DNA of 11,365 bases from Clostridiaceae bacterium (lineage in GTDB: Bacteria; Bacillota; Clostridia; Lutisporales; Lutisporaceae), in the NCBI GenBank assembly GCA_028697435.1, contig JAQVFD010000039.1, forward strand, positions 1 to 11,365, written 5' to 3'. Every line of letters starts with the position of its first letter. Position 1 is the stretch's first letter. The notes beneath the pieces were generated by a model that saw nothing but the letters and a program-made list of their open reading frames with translations, made no database searches and was not told the origin of the DNA. Of this stretch, positions 1-6,594 are shown one piece after another. The position numbers and the translations under genes are program-made.

Positions 1-636
1 GGGTTGAAAGACCACTGCTGTCTCCTTAAGTTCTCTCATCCTGGAAAGCTTGAAAAGCCTGAATTCCTGTCTAATATGACACCAGGCATACAGGTACCAT
101 TTTTGGCCTTTCAACACCAGGGAATAGGGCTCAACTCTGCGATTTGTTCTATTTCCTGACGAATCAATATATATAAACTCTATTTCATTGTTATTCTCTA
201 TAGACCGCCTTATGCATGCAACACTATGCTTAAACAGCTCATTACTGCCCCAGGGAGATAAATCTATAATAAACTGCTGCACCTTTGTATCAAGTGAATC
301 GAGCTGCGACGAGGGTAACGCATTCCGGAGTTTTTCCATAAGGACCTCATGTTTGCTGTCAGGCATTGTTCCTGAGATACCCCTTAATGTGGATATGATG
401 GTAGACATATCGTCCTCCGTAAGCACACTTTTATCAAGGCGATAACCTTCTGCTATCCCTATTCCTCCATTTGCCCCCTGGTATGTGACGATAGGTATAC
501 CTGCAAGGTTTATTGCCTCTACATCTCTTAGGATAGTTCTCACAGATACCTCGAATATCTCTGCAAGCTCTTTTGCCTGTATCCGTTCCTTCCTAAGCAG
601 CAGCACAAGTATGGAAACAAGTCTGTCCAGCTTCAA
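1..636 (-). CDS. YafY-type HTH/WYL-domain transcriptional regulator (3' end cut by window)
   Basis: Seen: the minus-strand frame is open from a TTG at 636-634 to the window edge, giving 212 residues with no stop. The TTG follows GGTGGTGAT, a good Shine-Dalgarno sequence, and the product begins MKLDRLVSILVLLL, the usual start of this family. Residues 1-60 form a DeoR/HTH_11-like winged helix (KELAEIFEVSVRTILRDVEAL-type recognition region, then a GGIGIAEGYRLDK wing). Residues from about 137 match a WYL domain, with the diagnostic WYL triplet in QKWYLYAWC and RVEPYSLVLKG before it. Known: such proteins bind operators by the N-terminal domain and sense a ligand, often nucleic acid or a nucleotide, through WYL. 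The usual length is about 300-320 residues, so roughly a third is missing beyond the window. The ligand and targets are unknown. Autoregulation is suggested by the palindrome at 666-696. Confidence 0.9.
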   Translation of the reverse strand, partial: MKLDRLVSILVLLLRKERIQAKELAEIFEVSVRTILRDVEAINLAGIPIVTYQGANGGIGIAEGYRLDKSVLTEDDMSTIISTLRGISGTMPDSKHEVLMEKLRNALPSSQLDSLDTKVQQFIIDLSPWGSNELFKHSVACIRRSIENNNEIEFIYIDSSGNRTNRRVEPYSLVLKGQKWYLYAWCHIRQEFRLFKLSRMRELKETAVVFQP

Positions 637-665
637 TTTATCACCACCTAGTAACAAAACCCGTA

Positions 666-696
666 ATGTTTGCAGCAAATGAAATGCTACAAACAT
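666..696 (-). promoter_or_regulatory. Candidate operator palindrome in the leader of the WYL regulator gene
   Basis: Seen: two 12-base arms (666-677 ATGTTTGCAGCA and 685-696 TGCTACAAACAT) match at 11 of 12 positions as an inverted repeat around a 7-base spacer. The repeat lies 30-60 bases upstream of the TTG start of the regulator. A -10-like hexamer TATAAC on the minus strand (711-706) would place the transcription start at the edge of the repeat; no good -35 is visible. Inference: it may be an autoregulatory operator, since HTH/WYL and DeoR-like proteins commonly bind repeats over their own promoters. It could instead act as an RNA hairpin; the single mismatch is a G-T wobble in RNA. Confidence 0.45.
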
Positions 697-816
697 AGGG
701 ATTTAGTTATAAAAGTTTAGGCACTAATAAAAATATCTATACGCCATTCTTTACCAATATTCCTTCACGACTGTCTAATTTTCTATTTGCACATCTTACA
801 AGATTCATGCCACCTA

Positions 817-1899
817 TTAAGCTTTTGCTGTGTTACCCCCGCAATTATCAGCAAAGAATAACCTTGCACGTGACTTTCTGATGAAGGCATAAGATACAAT
901 GAAAGTGATTGCTTCCGTCAAAGGTGTTGTAAGCCATATACCTGTATCTCCTAAAAAAACAGGCAAAAGAAAAATTAGTATATTTATTATTATCAAGCTC
1001 CTGAGAGCAGATATCAACATAGAAGTCTTTGCATCACCCAAGGATGTGAAGTAGGCAGAAGCAACCATGTTGAATCCGTTTATGAAGAATGCAATGGAAT
1101 ATATTTTGATACCATAGTTTGCAATCTTCATAAGTTCAGTATTTTCATGAGAAAATACTCTTACTATTCCCTCTGTTGCTCCAAAGGATAATACAAATGC
1201 TACTGCTCCCACAAGCAATACCGCCTTGATTCCGATGGACAGAATGCGAAATATCTTTTCTCTGTCCTTAGCACCGAAGCTATAACTGATAAGGGGATGT
1301 ATTCCCTGCATTATCCCGGTAATCACCATGTATTGCAGGAGGGATATGTACCCTACTATAGTATATGCGGCTACTCCATTAACCCCGATGTTGCGTATGA
1401 TTACCAGATTGAACAAAAAGGTTGTGATTGATATGGATATCTGACCTACAAACTCTGAAGAACCATTGAAGATAATGCTTTTGAAATCCTCAACGTCGAA
1501 GGTTATTCTGCAGTACTTAAAAACCGACTTTCCTCGGGCAAAGTAAAACATGCCCAGGACAAATGCAACGATTACAGATATGCCCGTTGCCAGTGCCGCC
1601 CCTTTCATACCGTAACCCAACCTCATTATGAATAGATAGTCCAGGACAATGTTCAAAGCGTTTGCTATAATACTGAACACCAGTGAGAGCTGCGGTTTAC
1701 CCTCACCCCTTATAAACATCATTATAGTTATGTTCATCATAATGAAAATATAGAAATAGGACATTATGCCTAACTTCCATCCGATAAACATTCCATCAAC
1801 CACTGTAATGCATGAGGTGAGAAGCATGGCCAGTATGCATGGAATGGAATACTGTAAAAAGGTTTTTAAAAGACTGGATTTATTGATATTTGCGTTCAT
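817..1899 (-). CDS. MATE-family multidrug efflux transporter with an internal in-frame deletion
   Basis: Seen: 360 residues from an ATG with GGGGAG seven bases upstream. The first ~44 residues are the normal start of a clostridial MATE protein (first membrane segment at about 14-34, then VDGMFIGWKLG). The reading then jumps directly to IMSYFYIFIMMN, MFIRGEGKPQLSLVFS and NIVLDYLFI, which in this family belong to membrane segment 4 and the start of 5. The stretch normally between them (the AAVNL...P region, segments 2 and 3, and the loop) is absent. The rest, including MKGAALAT and LLQYMVITGIMQGIHPLISYSFGA, is intact to a normal C terminus. Known: family members have about 450 residues and 12 segments and exchange drugs for Na+ or H+. 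Inference: about 85-90 residues were lost in frame, leaving roughly 10 segments, so the pump is probably inactive or altered. It is the last gene of the MFS-AraC-MATE cluster, 73 bases after the regulator. Confidence 0.88.
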   Translation of the reverse strand: MNANINKSSLLKTFLQYSIPCILAMLLTSCITVVDGMFIGWKLGIMSYFYIFIMMNITIMMFIRGEGKPQLSLVFSIIANALNIVLDYLFIMRLGYGMKGAALATGISVIVAFVLGMFYFARGKSVFKYCRITFDVEDFKSIIFNGSSEFVGQISISITTFLFNLVIIRNIGVNGVAAYTIVGYISLLQYMVITGIMQGIHPLISYSFGAKDREKIFRILSIGIKAVLLVGAVAFVLSFGATEGIVRVFSHENTELMKIANYGIKIYSIAFFINGFNMVASAYFTSLGDAKTSMLISALRSLIIINILIFLLPVFLGDTGIWLTTPLTEAITFIVSYAFIRKSRARLFFADNCGGNTAKA

Positions 1900-1972
1900 T
1901 TAAAACTCCCCTTTCTTTTTCGCATTTCCATTCTACATACATATTAAATTAAAAACTTCTGAATCTGTGCTG

Positions 1973-2833
1973 TTATACAATCGGTATGCATATATCTATG
2001 TGCATTTTACCCTCTTCGTCGAGGGGCGACTTGTATACTTCCAGAGGAAGCCTGTTGTCTATATTGAAATTACTGTATGGAAGCCATAAGGAAAACATTT
2101 CATTAAAAGCTTTGTTCAGATTCTCTATCCGATCGTAAAAATCATAGCAGGCATACATCCCCGTCTCCAATTTATGTACATTGGTACCCTTTGCAGTATC
2201 TACAGTAATGCACATATCATACATGCAATTGTTCTCATCTGTTATAAGAGGATCATCGTAGGATATCCCAATGAATAATGTGTCCTCCTTAATTAGATTC
2301 CTGTTCTCGGCATCGCAGCAAAAATCGCTCCATGCTTTGGTCAAATCATAATAATTGCCTATGAACCTTTCATATTCAAGCAGCATCGGAGGCATCTTTT
2401 TTATTGTTATCTTTGAAGCTATCTTTCGGAAAAAATCCTCCTGTTTTTCCATTCCGGAAATATACTCTACTGTGGCCTTATAAGTATCTTTGGGAGCAAT
2501 GCTGCTGTTTGCACGAAAATCTGAAGCACTGACGCCAAAATACTCCTTAAAGGCAACAGCAAAATTCGACGGGCTATAACCGGCCTCAAGAGCTATTTCG
2601 GTAACTGCTTTCCTCTTGTTTGTCCTGAGTTTAAAAGCAGCATTCTCCAGCTTCATCCTTTTTATAAACGAATATACACTTTCATTAACAATGGATCTAA
2701 ACATCCGGTTAAAATAGTATTTCGAAAAGCAGCAGTGGTTTGCTATATCTTCGGCAGTTATATTCTTATCTACGTTAAAGTGAATATAGTTAATTGCTTG
2801 ATTTACAATAAGGCTGTAATTATTTTCATTCAC
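1973..2833 (-). CDS. AraC-family regulator with C-terminal GyrI-like effector-binding domain
   Basis: Seen: 286 residues from a GTG at 2833, with AAAGGAGG 8 bases upstream; the nearby ATG in another frame stops at once. Residues 8-107 hold the two AraC helix-turn-helix motifs (ITAEDIANHCCFSKYYFNRMF at about 25-45, and VTEIALEAGYSPSNFAVAFK followed by EYFGVSASDFR). Residues about 135-286 are a GyrI-like/AraC_E_bind domain, recognised by ISYDDPLIT, MYDMCITV, LETGMYACYDF, a WLPYS motif and a terminal HIDICIPI. Known: this Rob/BmrR/SbmC-like domain binds hydrophobic or cationic drugs and couples binding to transcription. Position: 48 bases after the MFS gene and 73 before the MATE gene, all in one direction, so it is probably the drug-sensing regulator of these pumps. 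The actual ligand is not readable from the sequence. Confidence 0.92.
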   Translation of the reverse strand: MNENNYSLIVNQAINYIHFNVDKNITAEDIANHCCFSKYYFNRMFRSIVNESVYSFIKRMKLENAAFKLRTNKRKAVTEIALEAGYSPSNFAVAFKEYFGVSASDFRANSSIAPKDTYKATVEYISGMEKQEDFFRKIASKITIKKMPPMLLEYERFIGNYYDLTKAWSDFCCDAENRNLIKEDTLFIGISYDDPLITDENNCMYDMCITVDTAKGTNVHKLETGMYACYDFYDRIENLNKAFNEMFSLWLPYSNFNIDNRLPLEVYKSPLDEEGKMHIDICIPIV

Positions 2834-2881
2834 ACAATCATCCTCCTTTCCCGGGGATATATTAAAGCAACTTGACCATTT

Positions 2882-4078
2882 CTATCCTTGACTTTTCATA
2901 TTTGGTCTTAATAACAGAATACTATTAATTATTACAAATACAATACCCAGCCCCCCAATACACTTGAATGCAAAACTCAATGAATACCTGTCTCCAAGAA
3001 GACCTATAACCGGAAAAACCGTAATCATGAAAAAGCTGAATACCATGCTTGAAAAGGAGAGTATAGTAGCACGGTTCTCACTGGGTATCATCTTGTTTAT
3101 ATAATCACTCATAGCAACATACACTATCTCTTCTGTAATCGTCAGTACAATAAAGAATATAAAATGATATGCGCTAATAGCTATCCCCCACAGGCATGAC
3201 ACTGTAACAAAGGGTATCAAAAGAAGGAGCCCCTGTTCCTTTATCACTTTTTCAATCCTGTGCACCTGTGGTGCAACCAGAGCAGCAGCTATGTACGTAG
3301 ACGCATAGATAATTCCTATCGCCGCTTCGTTATAGCCATCACCCTTAAGATAGTTTTGTAAATAATAGAATATACAGGTGCAAAAGGTAAGTATTACTTC
3401 TGTAAATACTATCAAGGATACAATCCTCGGTTTACTTTTTACCAGCCCAATACTATCCTTTAGCTGATTCACAAATACATTTTCTTTTTTATGAGCTTCC
3501 CTCTTCCTGCCAAGAGAGGGTTCCTTAAAGCTGAAAGACTGCAGCAAGCATATTGCACCTATGATAATTGTGATTGCAAAAGCAATACTATAGCTCTTTA
3601 CAGCCAAATAGCCTCCGACTAAAAAGGACACAATACCTGCAACCTGAAAGAACACTTCCTTATTTCCGGAGATTTTCATGTACTTATCTTCTTCGCCAAT
3701 CTCCTTCAATGAATCATAAATGAGGGCATCCCCCGCCCCTGATTCCAAATTAAAGGACAGTGCCGTGAACACAAAGGATATGGCAAACCACAAGAAGTCA
3801 TTTGCAGCAAACAGGATTACAACGCTGACTAATGACAACGCCCTTCCCAAAACCCTGCTAATTTTCCTTCCGAAGATATCAGCTATAGCTCCGGTGGGAA
3901 CCTCCATAAGAAAAGAGGTTATGTGAAATATTGTCTCAAGAAAGCCCAATTGTGTGAGGCTCATTCCTTTACTTGCCAGGTAAATCATCCATATTCCCCT
4001 GGTCAGATCAATATTCTGAAGCAATGTAAATAAATAATTTTTCTTAATGTTATCTTTCAGTTGAATGTCATAATTCAT
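2882..4078 (-). CDS. Major facilitator superfamily efflux transporter
   Basis: Seen: 398 residues, hydrophobic throughout with about 12 predicted membrane segments. Residues 60-72 read VPTGAIADIFGRK, the MFS motif A loop between segments 2 and 3 (G-x-x-x-D-x-x-G-R-K). A basic central loop near 190-205 (GRKREAHKKEN) divides the two halves of six segments. The ATG at 4078 follows AAGGAG by 9 bases. Known: motif-A MFS proteins of this type with a short loop are usually proton-coupled drug exporters. The substrate cannot be read from the sequence, and I do not see a named resistance family. Regulation: the gene is preceded by a long leader with a terminator-like hairpin and small reading frames (4092-4350), which suggests induction by transcription attenuation. 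It is the first gene of the cluster with the AraC regulator and the MATE pump. Confidence 0.9.
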   Translation of the reverse strand: MNYDIQLKDNIKKNYLFTLLQNIDLTRGIWMIYLASKGMSLTQLGFLETIFHITSFLMEVPTGAIADIFGRKISRVLGRALSLVSVVILFAANDFLWFAISFVFTALSFNLESGAGDALIYDSLKEIGEEDKYMKISGNKEVFFQVAGIVSFLVGGYLAVKSYSIAFAITIIIGAICLLQSFSFKEPSLGRKREAHKKENVFVNQLKDSIGLVKSKPRIVSLIVFTEVILTFCTCIFYYLQNYLKGDGYNEAAIGIIYASTYIAAALVAPQVHRIEKVIKEQGLLLLIPFVTVSCLWGIAISAYHFIFFIVLTITEEIVYVAMSDYINKMIPSENRATILSFSSMVFSFFMITVFPVIGLLGDRYSLSFAFKCIGGLGIVFVIINSILLLRPNMKSQG

Positions 4079-4091
4079 AATAATCTTCTCC

Positions 4092-4241
4092 TTATACGCA
4101 AAAATCCCTAAGTAAAACCTTACTTAGGGATACAACGCTATCATTTTTATAGTAAAGTTCCGGCTTATTGGTTAACATAATATCTAATTTTGGATACACT
4201 TCTCCCTTGTGCTCCAAAATCCCCTGTAATTGCATGGGCAT
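4092..4241 (-). CDS. Candidate leader peptide ending on the MFS ribosome binding site
   Basis: Seen: an open frame runs from an in-frame stop at 4259-4257 to TAA at 4094-4092. The first ATG is at 4241 (49 residues); a later ATG at 4178 gives 28 residues (MLTNKPELYYKN...LLRDFCV). It reads straight through both arms of the hairpin at 4105-4130, and its stop codon shares two bases with the AAGGAG of the MFS gene. No candidate start has a well-spaced Shine-Dalgarno sequence. Known: the tet(M) leader peptide of Tn916 has the same layout, coding through the terminator hairpin and ending next to the gene's ribosome binding site. Inference: a regulatory leader peptide whose translation would open the hairpin. 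The frame could be fortuitous; only comparison with relatives would settle it. Confidence 0.45.
   Translation of the reverse strand: MPMQLQGILEHKGEVYPKLDIMLTNKPELYYKNDSVVSLSKVLLRDFCV
4100..4130 (-). terminator. Attenuator hairpin in the MFS leader
   Basis: Seen: on the minus strand TCCCTAAGTAA (4130-4120), a 4-base loop GGTT, the perfect complement TTACTTAGGGA (4115-4105), then five T residues (4104-4100). This is the form of an intrinsic terminator, placed inside the 5' leader, 21 bases ahead of the MFS start codon. The left-arm TCCCT could alternatively pair with AGGGA at 4203-4207 upstream, a possible but short competing pairing. Known: tet(M)-type leaders carry a hairpin of the same form with the same short T run. 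A protein operator remains an alternative reading. Confidence 0.65.
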
Positions 4242-4281
4242 AAGCCAGATATTCAATTATGCTGAAGCATATTTTGTTCAT
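4165..4281 (-). CDS. Small upstream open frame (38 residues) in the MFS leader
   Basis: Seen: ATG at 4281 with AGGTG four bases upstream, stop TAA at 4167-4165. The product begins MNKICFSIIEYLAYAHAI and matches nothing I recognise. It starts about 34 bases after the predicted transcription start and ends about 35 bases before the hairpin at 4105-4130. It overlaps the longer candidate leader frame in another phase for 77 bases. Inference: this is the only small frame in the leader with a usable ribosome binding site, so it is a candidate stalling peptide of the kind used in ribosome-mediated attenuation. Chance occurrence of a 38-codon frame in AT-rich DNA is quite possible. Confidence 0.35.
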   Translation of the reverse strand: MNKICFSIIEYLAYAHAITGDFGAQGRSVSKIRYYVNQ

Positions 4282-4321
4282 TTTACACCTACTATATTAC
4301 TCTATACCTATTCATATTAAC

Positions 4322-4350
4322 ATTCTAATACATGTATTAAAAGGCTTCAA
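4322..4350 (-). promoter_or_regulatory. Predicted sigma-A type promoter of the MFS operon
   Basis: Seen on the minus strand: TTGAAG (4350-4345), a 17-base spacer, then TAGAAT (4327-4322). These match 4 of 6 and 5 of 6 consensus bases at ideal spacing. Transcription would begin near 4315, giving a leader of about 235 bases before the MFS start at 4078. No separate terminator is seen between this promoter and the end of the gene at 4370. Confidence 0.55.
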
Positions 4351-4369
4351 GGGTTTTTTTGTTATCTTC

Positions 4370-5047
4370 TTACTTTTTCTTTCCGAACCTCATTGGGCAA
4401 ACTACTCTGCATTTGTTGCAGTTGACGGTATCAAAGCCTCTGGTATTAGTTCCGTATGTATTCGGTCTACATTTTGTCTGATTTGCTTGTTGTCCGTCCA
4501 ATGCCTGTGTCGGGCAGTTTTTTATACACATATTGCATCCCTCAATACAGATACTCTCCGCAAGCGGGTCAGAATCAAGATTCAGGTCTGTAAGAACTGT
4601 TCCCAAAGTCAGCAAATTACCGTATTTTTCATTCAGCAGTAAGGTGTTTTTGCCCAACGTTCCGACTCCTGCAAGCACAGCAGCATGTTTCATGGATATC
4701 AGACCACGACCTTCCAGTTTTTCCTCATCCCAATATTCATAGGGCCCGTCTGCAGGAAGCGGTACAGCGTATCCGCTGCAGAGCCTTTCAATCTCTTTTG
4801 CTGCTCTGAAAGCGATCCAATCGACATTTGGGCATGTACCATAGTTGAAATGACCGTATATAAGTCTCGGATCTACCTTTGTCAGACCTTTCGGGAGAGC
4901 TATACCGAATACAATTACTGACTTACAATCCGGAAAAATATCTCTTGGATGAAATCCCGCAGGCGCTTCGGAAAAACGGTCAGCGTTTGCGACGCCGCAT
5001 ACATTCGCACCAATACTCAATATGAATTCTTTAATTTGATTCTTCAC
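4370..5047 (-). CDS. Short QueG-like protein with two [4Fe-4S] cluster motifs
   Basis: Seen: 225 residues from a GTG at 5047, which has GAAGGG seven bases upstream. The frame can be extended to a TTG at 5092, but that start lacks a ribosome binding site. The middle reads SMKHAAVLAGVGTLGKNTLLL then YGNLLTLGTVLTD, as in epoxyqueuosine reductase relatives. The end has C167, C171, C174 and C178 (CxxxCxxCxxxCP) and C193, C210, C213 and C217 (CxxCxxxCP), enough ligands for two [4Fe-4S] clusters. Known: true QueG has about 310-380 residues and a HEAT-repeat tail; this protein stops directly after the second cluster. Inference: it belongs to the short COG1600-like branch whose reaction is unknown, probably a cobalamin- or iron-sulfur-dependent reductase or electron carrier, in the cytoplasm. 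It follows the acetyltransferase gene by 71 bases. Confidence 0.82.
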   Translation of the reverse strand: MKNQIKEFILSIGANVCGVANADRFSEAPAGFHPRDIFPDCKSVIVFGIALPKGLTKVDPRLIYGHFNYGTCPNVDWIAFRAAKEIERLCSGYAVPLPADGPYEYWDEEKLEGRGLISMKHAAVLAGVGTLGKNTLLLNEKYGNLLTLGTVLTDLNLDSDPLAESICIEGCNMCIKNCPTQALDGQQANQTKCRPNTYGTNTRGFDTVNCNKCRVVCPMRFGKKK

Positions 5048-5118
5048 TCTATAACCCTTCTTCCTTATGTTTACTTCGCAAAATATGACCAATATGCAAC
5101 ATAATCAAATTAATGATA

Positions 5119-5625
5119 TTACCTTTCATAAGTTTGGACATTATATTTATAAAATATCGTATCAACTATCATAATAGGGAATGTACCAGGTAAATCATTT
5201 TTTGATATCTTCATAAAACCGTTTTTTTCATAGAATTTATGTGCTGCAATAAACCTATCAGTTGTACCCAGGTATATCTCTTCGATTTTATTATCGGTGC
5301 ACCAATATATTAATTGGTTTAACAGCTTTCTGGCAATACTATACCCACTTCCCCTGTATTCAGCTTTTACAAACATTTTTCTTAATGCGCCCTGGTTATT
5401 GCCAATATCCAATAATGATATTGTCCCTACAACCTGATTATTATAAAGGGCTATCCAGAAGTTTCCAATACCTTTTTGATAAAACTTTGAAACATTACTT
5501 AAGTCAGGCTGATCTTCTTTTTTTATAGGGATATTAAACTCATTCTGTTGAATATTGAGAATTAGGTTGACGATTTCATCTTTATACTCTTCACAATACT
5601 CTTTTATTTTTATTTCATCAATCAT
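5119..5625 (-). CDS. GNAT-family N-acetyltransferase
   Basis: Seen: 168 residues from ATG at 5625 with GGTG seven bases upstream. Motif A is LRKMFVKAEYRGSGYSIARKL at about 81-101, with R91-x-x-G94-x-S96 as the acetyl-CoA pyrophosphate loop. Motif B follows as IYLGTTDRFIAAHKFYEKNGF (about 117-137). The length and motif order are normal for the fold. Known: GNAT proteins transfer acetyl from acetyl-CoA to amines of small molecules, drugs or protein N termini. The substrate cannot be told from the sequence; the IYLGTTDRF...AAHKFYEKNGF pattern is common in stand-alone clostridial members. It lies between the lipoprotein and the QueG-like gene in one direction, but with gaps of 146 and 71 bases, so co-transcription is uncertain. 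Confidence 0.9.
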   Translation of the reverse strand: MIDEIKIKEYCEEYKDEIVNLILNIQQNEFNIPIKKEDQPDLSNVSKFYQKGIGNFWIALYNNQVVGTISLLDIGNNQGALRKMFVKAEYRGSGYSIARKLLNQLIYWCTDNKIEEIYLGTTDRFIAAHKFYEKNGFMKISKNDLPGTFPIMIVDTIFYKYNVQTYER

Positions 5626-5771
5626 ACCTTTTCACCATCAAATATATTATTATTTTATTATTTCACCCATGGACAGCTCGGTATATGTGCCATCTGTCAT
5701 ATAACGGGTTCAAACTCACGGCACCAGTGAAGTTATCAAAAATTCTGAGCCTGTATGAAGTTTTTATAGTG

Positions 5772-6338
5772 TTAATTCTGTTCTATTTCCATAATAAGTT
5801 CTTTAAAATATACTCCTATTTCAACCATACGTTCATCAGGCAATTCAATTACTTCTTCGCTATGTTCAATGAACTCTGCAATACCTAGTTCAGCATAGTT
5901 CGGGGCAGGTTCAAATCTCTTTTCTATGATCTCATTTGTGGTAAGATCCATCTTGTAATATACAAATGGACCATCAACTGTACCACTGACAGATCCCGTG
6001 GCTTTTGTCAGTCTGAAGGTCAGAGTATTTTCATCTGTGCGTATGGAAACACTGCCTTCATTTGATGTGCCAAACTCCTCAAATGCTTTCAACCCTGCAA
6101 TGTACATACTCCCGTTCTTATAGTCGTAACTTAATAATGCAGCTGTTTTACCGTCAATCACCTCATAGTTTTCTTTGTAAGAAGTAATCTCTTCAGGTTC
6201 AGGCTCTAAATCCGTTTCAATCACGCCGGGGGTTTCCTGCGGTTCACTAACAGGTTTATATTGTTCCCTGCATCCCACCAATACAAGACACCCAAAGACC
6301 AGAATATAACTTAATAATAAGATCTGTTTTCTTTTCAT
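5772..6338 (-). CDS. Small lipoprotein of unknown function
   Basis: Seen: 188 residues from ATG at 6338 with AAAGGA five bases upstream. The start MKRKQILLLSYILVFGCLVLVGC is a lipoprotein signal: two or three basic residues, a hydrophobic core, and lipobox LVGC with the lipidated Cys at 23. A Pro/Glu-rich linker (about 26-50, PVSEPQETPG then EPEPEE) follows, as is usual for membrane-tethered proteins. The folded part, about residues 55-188, is acidic with alternating polar and hydrophobic residues suggesting beta strands (ALLSYDYKNGSMYIAGLKAF, SVSIRTDENTLTFRL, FVYYKMDLTT). I recognise no domain. Inference: exported and anchored to the outer face of the cytoplasmic membrane. Its ATG overlaps the TGA of the broken DUF3795 frame by the ATGA pattern, which may be an accident of the deletion there. 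Confidence 0.85.
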   Translation of the reverse strand: MKRKQILLLSYILVFGCLVLVGCREQYKPVSEPQETPGVIETDLEPEPEEITSYKENYEVIDGKTAALLSYDYKNGSMYIAGLKAFEEFGTSNEGSVSIRTDENTLTFRLTKATGSVSGTVDGPFVYYKMDLTTNEIIEKRFEPAPNYAELGIAEFIEHSEEVIELPDERMVEIGVYFKELIMEIEQN

Positions 6339-6496
6339 AAAATTCCTTTCTTTATTTTAAATCTCTTATAAATGGCCCAAGGTACGCCTGCCACCTGCCC
6401 TTGTTGACGTGCCGTAGCGTGAGTATGTTGAAAGGCCATACAAAGCTTGCAATTCATGCCACACGGGGCAATAAGTTCTGATCTCATATTATCCAT
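6335..6496 (-). pseudogene. Truncated DUF3795 (zinc-ribbon-like) gene remnant
   Basis: Seen: ATG at 6496 after GAGGGTGAT gives MDNMRSELIAPCGMNCKLC, then MAFQ. This is the unmistakable start of DUF3795 proteins, whose ELIAPCGMNCxLC is strongly conserved. After residue ~23 the family pattern (C-P-G-C, then further Cys pairs) disappears and is replaced by HTHATARQQGQVAGVPW, which has no Cys, until TGA at 6337-6335. The unmatched stretch (about 6370-6430) is GC-rich compared with its flanks. Known: DUF3795 proteins have about 110-190 residues with eight or more Cys. Inference: the gene lost its 3' part, the break probably joining it to the leader of the lipoprotein gene. The open frame continues upstream of the ATG to 6691 through GC-rich DNA, but that part has no family similarity. 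Confidence 0.7.
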
Positions 6497-6594
6497 CCAA
6501 TCACCCTCATACTTCTTAATTGATACACAATATAACAATAGCACCCTGTATAATTTAGAATAATGATCTGCATTGCCTTTCGGATAACGTTCTC

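Noticed and set aside
737..808. A 23-codon frame just after the MATE stop (MNLVRCANRKLD...)
   Set aside because: AGGTGG is only one or two bases from the ATG, no family similarity is seen, and the length is within chance.
4345..4362. Plus-strand terminator suggested by GGGTTTTTTT at 4350-4359
   Set aside because: No stable stem precedes the T run, and no plus-strand gene ends there.
5650..5700. A 16-codon frame (MTDGTYTELSMGEIIK) between the lipoprotein and acetyltransferase genes, possibly the tail of a lost gene
   Set aside because: Too short to assign, with no ribosome binding site and no supporting flanking similarity.
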